Source of the DNA: Bacillota bacterium
Lineage (GTDB): Bacteria > Bacillota > Clostridia > Lachnospirales > Lachnospiraceae
Length of the DNA stretch: 64,000 bases
Assembly: GCA_023391695.1 (NCBI GenBank)
Contig: JAEWAK010000008.1
Location: 106,925-170,924 of the forward strand
Direction of reading: 5' to 3'
Notes under the pieces: generated by a model
What the model was told of the DNA's origin: nothing
The model's input: only the letters and a program-made list of their open reading frames with translations
Databases searched by the model: none
Position numbers and translations under genes: made by a program
Part shown: one piece after another, positions 7,291 to 17,315 of the stretch
Layout of the letters: each line of letters begins with the position of its first letter
How positions within the stretch are numbered: position 1 is the first letter of the stretch

Positions 7291-10200
7291 ATGGAAAGCA
7301 CAGAAAAAATACAATCAATTACCGGAAAGTCAAATGGTGATGAGAAATATTCCAAGCGAATGATTTTAACGAAGATATTGAATTGCATTGAGGATTTGTT
7401 CGACATAGAAGTATTGGACTATGATGTTACTTTTTCCGAATATGGCATCGAATCTGTCAGTATACCATTGTTTGTTGAAAAACTGAAGCGTGAATTTAAC
7501 GTGAATGTCCGTGCCGCGGATATGTTCACCTATTTTACCGTTTCTTTGCTGTCCGAATACATAGATTCTCTGATTAATACGGTAGAAACTGAAAAAAGTT
7601 CCGGAGATATGAATACCGAACAGGCAAAAGAGAAAATCGCCATTGTCGGCATAAGCTGCCGTTTTCCGGGAGGTGCAAACAGCATTGATGAATATTGGAA
7701 CCTGCTGATGAACGGGGCAGACGGCGTAAGCGATATTCCGGAAAGCAGATGGGAAGCCTTAAAATATTATGATGAAGATAAGACGGTTCCCGGAAAAATG
7801 TATTGTAAAAAGGGCGGGTTTTTAAATGTTGATATCGACGAATTCGATGCAAGATTTTTTAATATTTCGCCGAAAGAAGCGGCAGCCCTTGATCCCCAGC
7901 AGAGAATGCTTTTGGAACTTACCTGGGAGGCGTTTGAAAATGCCAATATGGATATTACCAAATATAATGGGACCAATACGGGAGTATATTTGGGAATAGC
8001 CAATAATGAATATAATTTGTCACAATTATATTCCGGAGATTTGTCAAGAATCGGAGCATATTCACTTACAGGGAGCTGTATTAGTACCGCATGCGGAAGA
8101 TTATCCTATACCTTCGGATTTGAGGGACCCTGTATTGCGGTAGATACCGCATGCTCTTCTACCCTTACGGCGCTGCATCTGGCATGTACGGCGATACAGG
8201 CAGGAGAAGCGGATATGCAGGTTGTAGCCGGGATAAATTTAATGGAATCCCCTACTACCAACGTTGGCTTCTCAAAATTACAGGCAACTTCCGCAGACGG
8301 GCTTAGTAAAGCATTTGATGCGTCTGCCAACGGATATGGAAGAGGCGAAGGCGGTGGAGTCATCCTTCTTAAACGGTTATCGGATGCCATCAAAGATAAA
8401 AATGAAATTCTTGGTATCGTCAGAGGCTCCGGAATAAATCAGGACGGAAAAAGCAACGGTCTTACCGCGCCAAATGGAGAAGCGCAGTCAAAACTGATTC
8501 GTAAAACATTGATGAATGCAAATCTGGATCCTTTCGAGGTGGATTATGTAGAAATGCATGGAACCGGAACAAAACTGGGGGATCCCATCGAAGTAAGTGC
8601 GGTAGCTGAAACTTACGGAAAGGGGAGAACAAAGGATAACCGGTTAAAGATCGGATCGGTCAAATCCAATATCGGACATCTGGAAGCCTCGGCAGGTATT
8701 GCGTCAATCATTAAAGTCTTATTATCTATGAAATATCATATCATTCCTGCAAACCTGCATTTTAATATACCAAACCCGTTTATCAACTGGGAAGATGCCA
8801 ATGTGGAAGTTATCAGCAAACATGCGGCCTGGGAGAAAGAAGACGGGGTAAGAACCGCGGCCATTAACGGATTTGGATTCGGCGGTTCCAATGCGCATGT
8901 AATTATTGAAGAATACAAAGCAGATTTAAGTACCGGCGGAACCAACATACGGGACGGTATCGATTTTGTACTTAAAATTTCGGCAAAAAGTGAGAAATCC
9001 CTGAAAGCACTGGTTGAAAAATACCAGGTATTGCTCAGGAAATGCACAGAAGGTGAATTAGAAGATATCATTTATACGGCCAATAACGGGAGGGCAGATT
9101 TGGATTACCGGTTTACCGTTTGCGGTAGTAACCGGGCTATGATTGCGGATAGAATCGGAAGTTATTTAAAGGATGGTTATGCAGAAGGTGTAGTTGTAAA
9201 TACGGATGCGGCACCTATGCTGCAAAAGGACAGAAAAGTGGTATTTATGTTTACCGGACAGGGCTCACAGTATGCCAATATGGGGAGATTACTCTATGAA
9301 ACAAGTGACGTATTTAAACAGGCGTTTGATGCCTGTGACAAATTGTTTCAGCCGTATCTGCTGACATCCGTCTCCGATTTGATTTACAGAGAAAATACAG
9401 ATGAACAGCTGATCGAAAAAACTGCCTATGCACAGCCCTTGATCTTTACGGTTGAGTATGCCTTATACAAACTGTGGGAGAGCTATGGCGTGAAACCGGA
9501 GATGGTTATGGGACACAGCATTGGCGAATATGCAGCCGCGGTTGCGGCAGGTATTATAAGTCTTTATGATGCTGCAAAACTGGTTTCCATCCGGGGAAGG
9601 CTTATGGATACGGCACCGGGAAAAGGTATGATGGTGACCATTTTTGCAGAGGAAGAGAAAGTACAGAAGCTTCTGAAAGAATATGAGGATACGGTAGGTA
9701 TTGCGGCACATAATGCGAAAGATAACTGTGTAATTTCAGGACAGGCGGATGCGGTGGAAAAAGTGGAAGCGAAGGCGGTCAGTGAAGGTATCCGTACAAA
9801 AAGATTAAAAGTATCCCACGGATTCCATTCCATGCTCATGGAACCGGTACTGAAAGAGTTTGGTAACATAGCAAAAGAAGTGAATTATAATCCGGCACAG
9901 GTAAGATTTATTTCTTCCCTTTATGGGAGGGAACTTGAAGAAGGCCAGGTACTTGGGAGTGAATACTGGACCCGGCATATCAGAGAAAAAATTGATTTCT
10001 ATGGGGCGGTTACCAGTATTGATAAGAAAGAAAACTATTTGTTACTGGAAGTAGGAGCCAACAGAGTATTGGCAGCTCTCTGCAAACTGATTTTTGAAGA
10101 AGAAAGAGCCGTTGCATCGTCACTCAACCTTAAGAAAGCAGATAACATACAATTGGCAGAAGAGATAGGATATCTCTACGCAGCCGGTGTAAATGTGGAC

Positions 10201-13119
10201 TGGAGTAAAATTACATTTGCGGGAAAAACGGATTGGAACCTTGCAAAACTTCCGGGCTATCCCTATGAAAAGAATAAATACTGGATGGAACTGAAATATG
10301 ACAGAGAATCGGAAAGTATAAATGTTCAGGATTATCACAGTATTCTTGGACAGAGAATTGACCTTCCCCATATGAATGGCGCCGTAGTATTCCAAAGTAC
10401 CTTTACCGCATCGGAACCTTATTTTATGAGAGAACATGTTATTTTCGGCACGGCTATTTCACCGGCAGCAGCCCATATGGCCATGATGCTTTCTGCCGTT
10501 AAGGAAATCGGAAATGCCAGGAGCTGCATATTAAGTAAAATAGAGTTCAGAGCTCCGCTGGCAGCGAAGGAAGAGGAGCAGCGCCAGGTTCAGATCTGTA
10601 TTGAAAAAAGGGAAGACGATTCAAAATTCAGTATTGTCAGCAGAGATTCTGATTCCAGAAATGAGAAATGGCTGCTGCATGCAAAAGGCAATGTATCCAT
10701 GCAGGAGGAATATGCCTATAAGGAAATGCAGGCAGATATTGAAGGATATAAACGTCTTGCTTTCGATGAGGAGATCGAAGACAGCATCTATTATTTCATG
10801 GACAAATCGGGCTTTGACCTGGGGAAGGGCTTCCGAAGGATCAAGCGTATCAGTTATGGGGAGAATGACTGTATCTGTGTGGTAGAACCTTTAAAAACAG
10901 TTCCTCATTTTAAAGATTATGTTCTTTATCCGGGAACGGTGGATTCTATTTTACAGACAGGAATTGCACTGGTTTTAGAAAAATTAAAAGAACGTACCAA
11001 TGTCAATGAGGAAGGGAATAAGACGGTTATTCCATATTATCTTGAAAAGCTGACTTTTAATTATAGGGAATCGGATCAATTATGGTGTTATTCAAAATCA
11101 AGTTTGAAAAACGACATCACTTATGCAGATGTGATCGTTTATAACGAAAAAGGTGAAGTTTTATTAAAGATTGATAATCTTATGGCAAAAATTACGGACA
11201 GCAGCAGTTTGTTACGTGAAATGAAAAACCTGAATAAACTGTATTATCACGCAGACTGGATAAAGACAGAAGACATCAAGAAAATAGAGGAACTTCCGGA
11301 GAATAGGAAATACATACTTTTTGCCGATGAGGAGACAGCGGTTGATACCTTAATTGAAAAAATGAAAGATTTCGGCCTTGCGGCAGTATCCGCAACGGCA
11401 GGATGGGAATACCGGAAAGAAAATGAGAATGCCTATATTATTAACCCGGAAAAGAAAGAAGACTGGTCGGAACTCTTGGGTGAAATATCCAAGGACAGCG
11501 GAACGAAAGCTTTCAATATTATTTACTGTACGACGAAAGACAGCGTACCATTGGAAGCCGGAAAACAGATGAATTATACGGCTGTGAAAGCATTGCTCTA
11601 TCTGGTTCAGGTAATGAGCGAAGAAGGATATACACGGGGCAGCAAAATCAAAATAGTAACGAAAGAGGTCCAAAAACTGGGAGATGTGAAGAAACTGAAT
11701 CTGTCAGGTTCCATGGTATGGGGATTGGCAAAAGTAATAAGCATCGAATATCTGGAAATCTTTGGCGGAATCCTTGACGGGGATGAGGCAGCTTTTCGTG
11801 AGAATACAGATTTTATTCATGAAGTATTAGGAGATAACGTACAGGAAATATGCATAAGAGGAAGGTCGCGTTATGCGGGAAGATTAATTTCCCATGCAGA
11901 TTATTTGAAAAAAGGATTGGATAAGAAAAAGAAAATCCTGTTAAAAGAAGATGCTTCTTACCTGATTACCGGCGGAACCGGTGCATTAGGCCTTGCCTAT
12001 GCGGAGCAGTTGGTTAAAGCAGGCGCTAAGAATCTGGCCTTGCTGTGCAGACATGAACCGGGACATAAAGCGGAGGAAGCGATCCGGAAATTTTCAGACA
12101 GTGGTGTTCAGGTTAAGGTTGTCTATGCAGACGTATGTGATTATGAAAGCCTGAAGGAAGCAGTGGTTGAAATCAATGCTGCCCTGCCGCCGGTCAGGGG
12201 TGTTGTACATGCGGCAGGTGTTTTAAATGATAAAATGCTGATTCACCTTGATTGGAATGATTTTGAAAAAGTCCTGGATCCCAAAGCGGCAGGCACCATA
12301 AATATTTATCTTGCAGTCGGGGCGGAAGAACTGGATTTCTTTATGATGCTTTCCTCCATTACAAGTGTAGTGGGAAATATGGGACAGGGCAATTATGCGT
12401 CTGGGAATTATTTTATGAATTCTTTTGCAGCACATATGGGCATGAACCGTCTTCCGGGCTATACCTTCTGCTGGGGACCCTGGAACGAGGGCGGAATGGC
12501 AGCAGATAAAGACTCGGTATCAAATACCATGGAAAGAATGGGTATGAAAACCTTCACAAAAGAACAAGGTCAGAAGATTATTGAAGATTTTATGGATCAG
12601 CCCTATGAAAATCTGCTGATTGCCGATGTTGAGTGGAATACGTTGGGAACTTCCCTGCAAAATGCCGCAGGCAAAAAAGAATTTTTATCAAAGCTCGTGT
12701 CCGAAGAGAAAATGAAAGTGGATACGGAACAGGAAGGTCAGGACAATACCGTCTTAGAAATACTGAAAAGTTTACAGGGAGAAGAAAGGGAAGAATTCCT
12801 GATAGAAAAGCTTCAAGGCATCTGCGGAAAAATTATGGGATACGAAAAAGGCCAATTATTATCCGTGGAGGAAGCCTTTCAGGAACAGGGAGCAGATTCT
12901 TTGATGATATTTTCCATGCGTACCGCGGTTAATAAGCTGCTTGGTATCGATATTAACGTATCCGTATTTTTCAATTATCCTTCCATCGTTAAACTGGCGG
13001 ATTACCTGTTAAATGAAATTCTGGTCATGCAGGAGGAAAACATGGAAGAAATAGCGGAAGAAGAAAAAATGAAAAGTATAGAAGACATATTATCTGAAAT
13101 AGCCGTGTTAACGTCATAG
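7291..13119 (+). CDS. Type I polyketide synthase, ACP-KS-AT-DH-KR-ACP
   Basis: This is a 1942-residue modular PKS. In order: N-terminal ACP (Ser55 in GIESV), KS (Cys288 in DTACSS, then HGTGT and NIGHLEASAG), AT (Ser743 in GHSIGE, HGFHS specificity box), DH (His1049 in HxxxGxxxxP and Asp1218 in DxxxQ, both intact), KR (TGGTGALG near 1560, Tyr1702, LND motif suggesting a B-type reductase) and ACP (Ser1870 in ADSL). The module should give an alpha,beta-unsaturated unit. The N-terminal ACP looks like a loading site, but no loading enzyme is fused to it. The C terminus ends in a short acidic/helical docking-like tail (SIEDILSEI). It starts after TGTGAGGTAGC and is the first assembly-line gene visible. 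Confidence 0.95.
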   Translation: MESTEKIQSITGKSNGDEKYSKRMILTKILNCIEDLFDIEVLDYDVTFSEYGIESVSIPLFVEKLKREFNVNVRAADMFTYFTVSLLSEYIDSLINTVETEKSSGDMNTEQAKEKIAIVGISCRFPGGANSIDEYWNLLMNGADGVSDIPESRWEALKYYDEDKTVPGKMYCKKGGFLNVDIDEFDARFFNISPKEAAALDPQQRMLLELTWEAFENANMDITKYNGTNTGVYLGIANNEYNLSQLYSGDLSRIGAYSLTGSCISTACGRLSYTFGFEGPCIAVDTACSSTLTALHLACTAIQAGEADMQVVAGINLMESPTTNVGFSKLQATSADGLSKAFDASANGYGRGEGGGVILLKRLSDAIKDKNEILGIVRGSGINQDGKSNGLTAPNGEAQSKLIRKTLMNANLDPFEVDYVEMHGTGTKLGDPIEVSAVAETYGKGRTKDNRLKIGSVKSNIGHLEASAGIASIIKVLLSMKYHIIPANLHFNIPNPFINWEDANVEVISKHAAWEKEDGVRTAAINGFGFGGSNAHVIIEEYKADLSTGGTNIRDGIDFVLKISAKSEKSLKALVEKYQVLLRKCTEGELEDIIYTANNGRADLDYRFTVCGSNRAMIADRIGSYLKDGYAEGVVVNTDAAPMLQKDRKVVFMFTGQGSQYANMGRLLYETSDVFKQAFDACDKLFQPYLLTSVSDLIYRENTDEQLIEKTAYAQPLIFTVEYALYKLWESYGVKPEMVMGHSIGEYAAAVAAGIISLYDAAKLVSIRGRLMDTAPGKGMMVTIFAEEEKVQKLLKEYEDTVGIAAHNAKDNCVISGQADAVEKVEAKAVSEGIRTKRLKVSHGFHSMLMEPVLKEFGNIAKEVNYNPAQVRFISSLYGRELEEGQVLGSEYWTRHIREKIDFYGAVTSIDKKENYLLLEVGANRVLAALCKLIFEEERAVASSLNLKKADNIQLAEEIGYLYAAGVNVDWSKITFAGKTDWNLAKLPGYPYEKNKYWMELKYDRESESINVQDYHSILGQRIDLPHMNGAVVFQSTFTASEPYFMREHVIFGTAISPAAAHMAMMLSAVKEIGNARSCILSKIEFRAPLAAKEEEQRQVQICIEKREDDSKFSIVSRDSDSRNEKWLLHAKGNVSMQEEYAYKEMQADIEGYKRLAFDEEIEDSIYYFMDKSGFDLGKGFRRIKRISYGENDCICVVEPLKTVPHFKDYVLYPGTVDSILQTGIALVLEKLKERTNVNEEGNKTVIPYYLEKLTFNYRESDQLWCYSKSSLKNDITYADVIVYNEKGEVLLKIDNLMAKITDSSSLLREMKNLNKLYYHADWIKTEDIKKIEELPENRKYILFADEETAVDTLIEKMKDFGLAAVSATAGWEYRKENENAYIINPEKKEDWSELLGEISKDSGTKAFNIIYCTTKDSVPLEAGKQMNYTAVKALLYLVQVMSEEGYTRGSKIKIVTKEVQKLGDVKKLNLSGSMVWGLAKVISIEYLEIFGGILDGDEAAFRENTDFIHEVLGDNVQEICIRGRSRYAGRLISHADYLKKGLDKKKKILLKEDASYLITGGTGALGLAYAEQLVKAGAKNLALLCRHEPGHKAEEAIRKFSDSGVQVKVVYADVCDYESLKEAVVEINAALPPVRGVVHAAGVLNDKMLIHLDWNDFEKVLDPKAAGTINIYLAVGAEELDFFMMLSSITSVVGNMGQGNYASGNYFMNSFAAHMGMNRLPGYTFCWGPWNEGGMAADKDSVSNTMERMGMKTFTKEQGQKIIEDFMDQPYENLLIADVEWNTLGTSLQNAAGKKEFLSKLVSEEKMKVDTEQEGQDNTVLEILKSLQGEEREEFLIEKLQGICGKIMGYEKGQLLSVEEAFQEQGADSLMIFSMRTAVNKLLGIDINVSVFFNYPSIVKLADYLLNEILVMQEENMEEIAEEEKMKSIEDILSEIAVLTS

Positions 13120-13203
13120 TAAGTGGTACTTCCTACGGTTTTCATGTGCCGTGTTTACGGCAGTCCGACGGCAGCCCTGCCAAAGTGTGAAAGTGTCTGT
13201 GAT

Positions 13204-13218
13204 GCCGCCGCGGGCGGC
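13204..13218 (+). other. GC-rich intercistronic hairpin
   Basis: The perfect stem GCCGCC/GGCGGC with a 3-base loop lies between the first PKS gene and the stand-alone AT gene. No T-run follows, so it is probably an RNA stability or pausing element rather than a terminator. Confidence 0.5.
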
Positions 13219-13234
13219 GGAATGAGAGGTTAGA

Positions 13235-14164
13235 GTGAGAAATTTAGTGAATAAAAAACTTGCATTTATTTTTCAAGGTGTTGGTTCCGATTACAAAAGC
13301 TTTTTGGACAGGCTGGAACCAAAACAGCTGGAGCTGTTAAAGGAATACTGTCTCATTGTAAATAAGGAAATCGGTATGGAGCTTTCCAATTACCTTTTTC
13401 ACTCGAAAGCTACAATATATGACAATATGTTTAATGACTGGATTGCCATTTATACCTGCGATTATATTGTTTATAAAACTTATGCTGATTTGGGAGTAAA
13501 ACCTTATATCATGCTGGGATACAGTATGGGTTTGATTACAGCCTTGACCTGCGGCAGGTCGATTTCATTTGAAACCGGATTGCATATGCTGCTTACAATA
13601 TATGAGTACCCCAGAAGTTTTGATATCAGGGATGAGGGTATGGGAGTCATAATTGGCAAGACCTGTGATGAGGTGAAGGAAATTATCTCCCGTAATTCAA
13701 TGGAAAACGAGGTTTTTATTACAAGTATAAATAATGATACCTGTATTGTCATATCAGGAAAGAACCAAAGCATTCAAAAAGTTTTGGAAATTGCCGGAGC
13801 CGAAGGAGCAATCAAGGCTTCCTCTATTAATTCTCCCTATGCCTTTCATTCCAGCTATGCGGCCAGGGGGATTGAGAAATTTATAGACAATGTAAAGAGC
13901 AGCTCTGTTGATGCGAGTGAAGTTCCTATTATCTCAGCGCTTAATCAGAGAATCATTCAAAATGTATCGGATTTAAAGGACGAACTTGTGAAAAATATGA
14001 CAAGTCCAATGAACTGGAAAGATTCCATATTGAAATTATGTGATATGGCAGATAGTTTTGTGGAGGTCAGCCTGGATGACTCACTTACCAAAATGTCCAG
14101 AATCATAAATATCGATTATGAATTTTTAAACTATAAAAAAATTATGAAATTAGCTAAAGTATAA
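13235..14164 (+). CDS. Stand-alone acyltransferase (FabD/ZmaF-like fold)
   Basis: This is a 309-residue discrete AT, the normal length of malonyl-CoA:ACP transacylases. The nucleophile is Ser97 in GYSMG (GYS in place of GHS) and the catalytic His205 is in YAFHS. The conserved arginine that binds the extender carboxylate (MRG or IRG in other ATs) is not seen; the aligned stretch reads TIYEY. That could mean an unusual substrate, an ACP-bound extender, or an editing acyl hydrolase. In zwittermicin A a free-standing AT handles an ACP-linked extender (family knowledge). The start is a GTG behind GAGAGG. The likely acceptor is the module whose own AT is degenerate (30728 gene). Function is inferred. 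Confidence 0.8.
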   Translation: MRNLVNKKLAFIFQGVGSDYKSFLDRLEPKQLELLKEYCLIVNKEIGMELSNYLFHSKATIYDNMFNDWIAIYTCDYIVYKTYADLGVKPYIMLGYSMGLITALTCGRSISFETGLHMLLTIYEYPRSFDIRDEGMGVIIGKTCDEVKEIISRNSMENEVFITSINNDTCIVISGKNQSIQKVLEIAGAEGAIKASSINSPYAFHSSYAARGIEKFIDNVKSSSVDASEVPIISALNQRIIQNVSDLKDELVKNMTSPMNWKDSILKLCDMADSFVEVSLDDSLTKMSRIINIDYEFLNYKKIMKLAKV

Positions 14165-14177
14165 GGAATGCTGAAAT

Positions 14178-14199
14178 GCTGCCGCGTATCAGCGGCAGC
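14178..14199 (+). other. Intercistronic hairpin before KS-AT gene
   Basis: A perfect 8-bp stem GCTGCCGC/GCGGCAGC with loop GTATCA ends six bases before the first possible start codon of the next gene. It has no T-run. It would weaken translation from the ATG at 14205 and leaves the internal ATG at 14250 as an alternative start. Confidence 0.5.
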
Positions 14200-14204
14200 C
14201 GGTT

Positions 14205-17141
14205 ATGTCAGAAACAGCTATGTCAACCTTAAAGTCAGGGGTGCGAGGGATGAGTACGAACGATGCAAATAAATATAAGGAAGCGTTAATCAAGGCGGCC
14301 GAAAAAATCAGGGAACTGGATTTGGAACTGAAAAAATCAAAAGAGCAAAAGGAAATTGCGATCATAGGATATAATTGCAGATTTCCCGGCGGTGCTAATA
14401 ATTCCCGGCTATTCTGGGAGAAGTTATCCCGGGGCTATGATGCTGTCACGGAAATAAAACCCGACCGGTTTGAGGCCGATGCCTTCTTTAGTGAGGACAC
14501 ACAGGAAAAAGGGAAAATGTATACCCGTTATGCCGCTTTTCTGGATGAAGATATTAAGAAATTTGATAACGTACACTTTGAAATCTCAACGGTGGAAGCT
14601 GTATCGGTGGATCCGCAGCAAAAACTTTTACTGGAAGTAAGTTGGGAGGCGCTGGAGAATTCCGGCTTGGATATCGAGGCGTTAAAGGGAAGCAAAACAG
14701 GAGTATTCATAGGAATCGATGCAGTTGACTACGTTAACAGGGAAATGATTACAGGCAATGTGAAGGAGATTGAACCCTATTCACTGGTCGGGGTATCCTC
14801 CCATTCGGCAGCCGGCAGGCTTTCTTATTTTTATGATTTTAAAGGGCCGGCAGCCTGTTTAAGCACGGCTTGTTCCTCCTCCTTAATGGCCATGAACCTG
14901 GCAGTGGACAGTCTCAGAAACGGACAGTGTGACCTGGCGGTTGTCGGAGGTGTAAATCTCATGCTGGGTCCGGAAGCATATGTGGGATTATCCCAGTTTC
15001 ATGCATTGTCACCCGACGGACGCTGTAAAACCTTTGATGCATCCGCGGATGGCTTCGGAAGAGGAGAAGGCTGCGGAGTACTTATATTAAAAAGATTGAG
15101 TGATGCCCAAAGAGATAAGAACCATATTGAGGCATTGGTAAGAGGAATCTATACGGGACAGGATGGAAAATCCAACGGATTCTATGCACCAAACGGACTG
15201 GCGGAACAAAGAGTCCTTGCAGAAACTTTAAAAAATGCGAAACTGGACACAGAGGATATTGATTACATCGAAGCACACGGAACGGGAACCTCTCTGGGTG
15301 ACTTTATCGAAGCGCAGGCCGTAGGTGAGGTATTTAAAAACAGAAAAGAGCCCATCCGGATCGGTACGGTAAAATCCAATATCGGGCATCTTGAGGCTGC
15401 GGCCGGAATGGCAGGTGTTATAAAAGTACTGCTTTCCTTAAAGAATAAACAGCTTCCCCCAAGTATTCATTTTAAAAATCCTAACCCCAATATTGACTGG
15501 GAGAGAATTCAGGTAGTAGACAAGCTTTGTCCCTGGGAAAGCAAAGGGAAAAAAAGGCGGGCCGGTATCAGCGCATTCGGAATCAGCGGAACGCTGGTTC
15601 ATGTAATACTGGAAGAAGCAGAGCCTGCGGCAGGTGAATTGCAGGAAGAAAAGGCAGTTATGCCGGAAAATATCATAACCATATCTGCGAAGCACAAAAA
15701 TGCACTATGGAATTCAGTTTCCCAATTCAGGGATTACCTTCGTTTATCGGAGGAAAATCTAAGTGATATTGCATACTCCACAAACATTACAAGGGATAAA
15801 AACGAATACCGGTTTGCAGTGGTCGGAAACAGGAAAGAACAAATAATAAAGGAAATAGAGAACGCGCTGGAGCAGGAAGACGCGGGAAAATTCTACATGG
15901 GAAAAAAGGAGAGCAAAAAGAAAAAAACAGCATTTTTGTTCACAGGGCAGGGCTCCATCTATAAAGATGCGGCTATAGAGTTTTATGAAAAGTCCAGAGA
16001 GTTCCGGGAAACCTTTGACCGGTGCAATGCCAGATTCCGGGAACTATTGGGGATTTCCGTGAAAGATACCCTGTTTGGGGAAGAGGATGAACGGCTGACC
16101 AATGGGTTTTATTCTCAGGCAGCAATCTTTTCCCTGGAGTACTCCTTGACCAAAGTCTGGGATACCTTAAAGATAAAGCCGGATTATGTGATCGGTCACA
16201 GCGTCGGAGAGTATGCGGCCCTGTGTTACAGCCAAATTTTGAGCTTTGAGGATGCGACGAATATGATCGCAATGAGAAGCAGGCTGATGGCAAGTGTAAA
16301 ACCAAATGGAAAAATGGTGGGTGTTCTGGCCGATGAAACAACGATGTTTCAAGCTGTTCTGGAAAGCGGATGTAAAAATGTATCCATTGCGGCGGTGAAT
16401 GCACCCAAAAATGTTACCGTTTCCGGACTAAGGGAAGAAGTGGATGCGGTAATCCGTGAATTACATAAAAAGGCCAGAGTATTTGTCAATGATCTTGGAA
16501 TTTTATATCCTTATCATTCTGCTGCAATGAAAGAATACAAAGAGATATATGGCAACAGTCTGGACCATATTGTTTGCAATAAGGCGGCAGTGGGAGTGAT
16601 TTCAAGTGTTACGGGAAGGCTGGAAGAAAACGCCGTATTTGAAAATAAAGTTTACTGGGCGGAACATCTTGAGAAAACGGTTCATTTTATGAAAGCAATG
16701 CAGGAAGCGGAGAAACTGGGGGTTACAACATTTATTGAGATTGGCGGAAATGCGACTCTGTGCGGGTTGGCCGGCCAATGCGTGCAAAATGAAAATGCAG
16801 TTTTTGTGCCTTCACTCAGAAAAGGGGTAGGAGATTATAAACAGATTCTAGAATCCTTAAAACAGCTGTATCTGAAAGGCATAAAGATAGATTGGGAGGG
16901 ATTCCATGAAAATTACGGTAAAGAAAAAATTGTTTTACCGAATTACCCTTTTGAGCGCAAGACATTATGGAAAGAAAAAGCAGCGGACAGAAAGCTGCTA
17001 TGGGAAGAAAAAGCAGCAAATACAGAAAGGTTATGGGAAGAAAAAGCTGAGGTCAGCCTGTCTTATATGGAACAGTTATTAAAAAAGCAAAATGAGCAGC
17101 TGCTGAAACAGAAACAGGTTCTTGAGGGCATGCTCAGATAA
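14205..17141 (+). CDS. Type I polyketide synthase, KS-AT without carrier domain
   Basis: The 978-residue protein has a coiled-coil N-terminal docking region (KYKEALIKAAEKIREL), a KS (Cys223 in STACSSSL, HGTGT followed by GDF instead of GDP, and NIGHLEAAAG) and an AT (Ser666 in GHSVGE, MRSR arginine present). The AT specificity box reads YPYH (768-771) instead of HAFH, so it may not use malonyl-CoA. There is no ACP. The C terminus carries three imperfect LWEEKAA repeats and a lysine/glutamine-rich coiled coil, probably docking with the next protein, which begins with an ACP. The start is uncertain: 14205 has a poor ribosome site; 14250 begins at the docking helix. Confidence 0.92.
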   Translation: MSETAMSTLKSGVRGMSTNDANKYKEALIKAAEKIRELDLELKKSKEQKEIAIIGYNCRFPGGANNSRLFWEKLSRGYDAVTEIKPDRFEADAFFSEDTQEKGKMYTRYAAFLDEDIKKFDNVHFEISTVEAVSVDPQQKLLLEVSWEALENSGLDIEALKGSKTGVFIGIDAVDYVNREMITGNVKEIEPYSLVGVSSHSAAGRLSYFYDFKGPAACLSTACSSSLMAMNLAVDSLRNGQCDLAVVGGVNLMLGPEAYVGLSQFHALSPDGRCKTFDASADGFGRGEGCGVLILKRLSDAQRDKNHIEALVRGIYTGQDGKSNGFYAPNGLAEQRVLAETLKNAKLDTEDIDYIEAHGTGTSLGDFIEAQAVGEVFKNRKEPIRIGTVKSNIGHLEAAAGMAGVIKVLLSLKNKQLPPSIHFKNPNPNIDWERIQVVDKLCPWESKGKKRRAGISAFGISGTLVHVILEEAEPAAGELQEEKAVMPENIITISAKHKNALWNSVSQFRDYLRLSEENLSDIAYSTNITRDKNEYRFAVVGNRKEQIIKEIENALEQEDAGKFYMGKKESKKKKTAFLFTGQGSIYKDAAIEFYEKSREFRETFDRCNARFRELLGISVKDTLFGEEDERLTNGFYSQAAIFSLEYSLTKVWDTLKIKPDYVIGHSVGEYAALCYSQILSFEDATNMIAMRSRLMASVKPNGKMVGVLADETTMFQAVLESGCKNVSIAAVNAPKNVTVSGLREEVDAVIRELHKKARVFVNDLGILYPYHSAAMKEYKEIYGNSLDHIVCNKAAVGVISSVTGRLEENAVFENKVYWAEHLEKTVHFMKAMQEAEKLGVTTFIEIGGNATLCGLAGQCVQNENAVFVPSLRKGVGDYKQILESLKQLYLKGIKIDWEGFHENYGKEKIVLPNYPFERKTLWKEKAADRKLLWEEKAANTERLWEEKAEVSLSYMEQLLKKQNEQLLKQKQVLEGMLR

Positions 17142-17185
17142 AGATAAAGTGACTATTCATTCACTGCGGTTTTGACGAAGTGCGC

Positions 17186-17282
17186 AAGTATGCGCTTATG
17201 TATACAGAATGCAAGATACATAAATGGCGCTTTATTACTCGGAATTCTACGAATTTCTTGAGGGTTGTGAATCGTTACAAAA
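17186..17282 (+). repeat. Interspersed hairpin repeat, copy B (leader of aminotransferase gene)
   Basis: This is the plus-strand counterpart of 7143-7240. The GCGC-flanked stem here is TATGTATAC/GATACATA, different from copy A but again paired, followed by AATTC-TAC-GAATT and GAATCGTTACAA. The rest of the 17142-17315 gap holds a second small stem (GCGCA/TGCGC at 17182-17195) and the strong AAGGAGGAAG site of the next gene. Confidence 0.75.
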
Positions 17283-17315
17283 TAAGGACAATTGATATAA
17301 GGAGGAAGATTTCCT

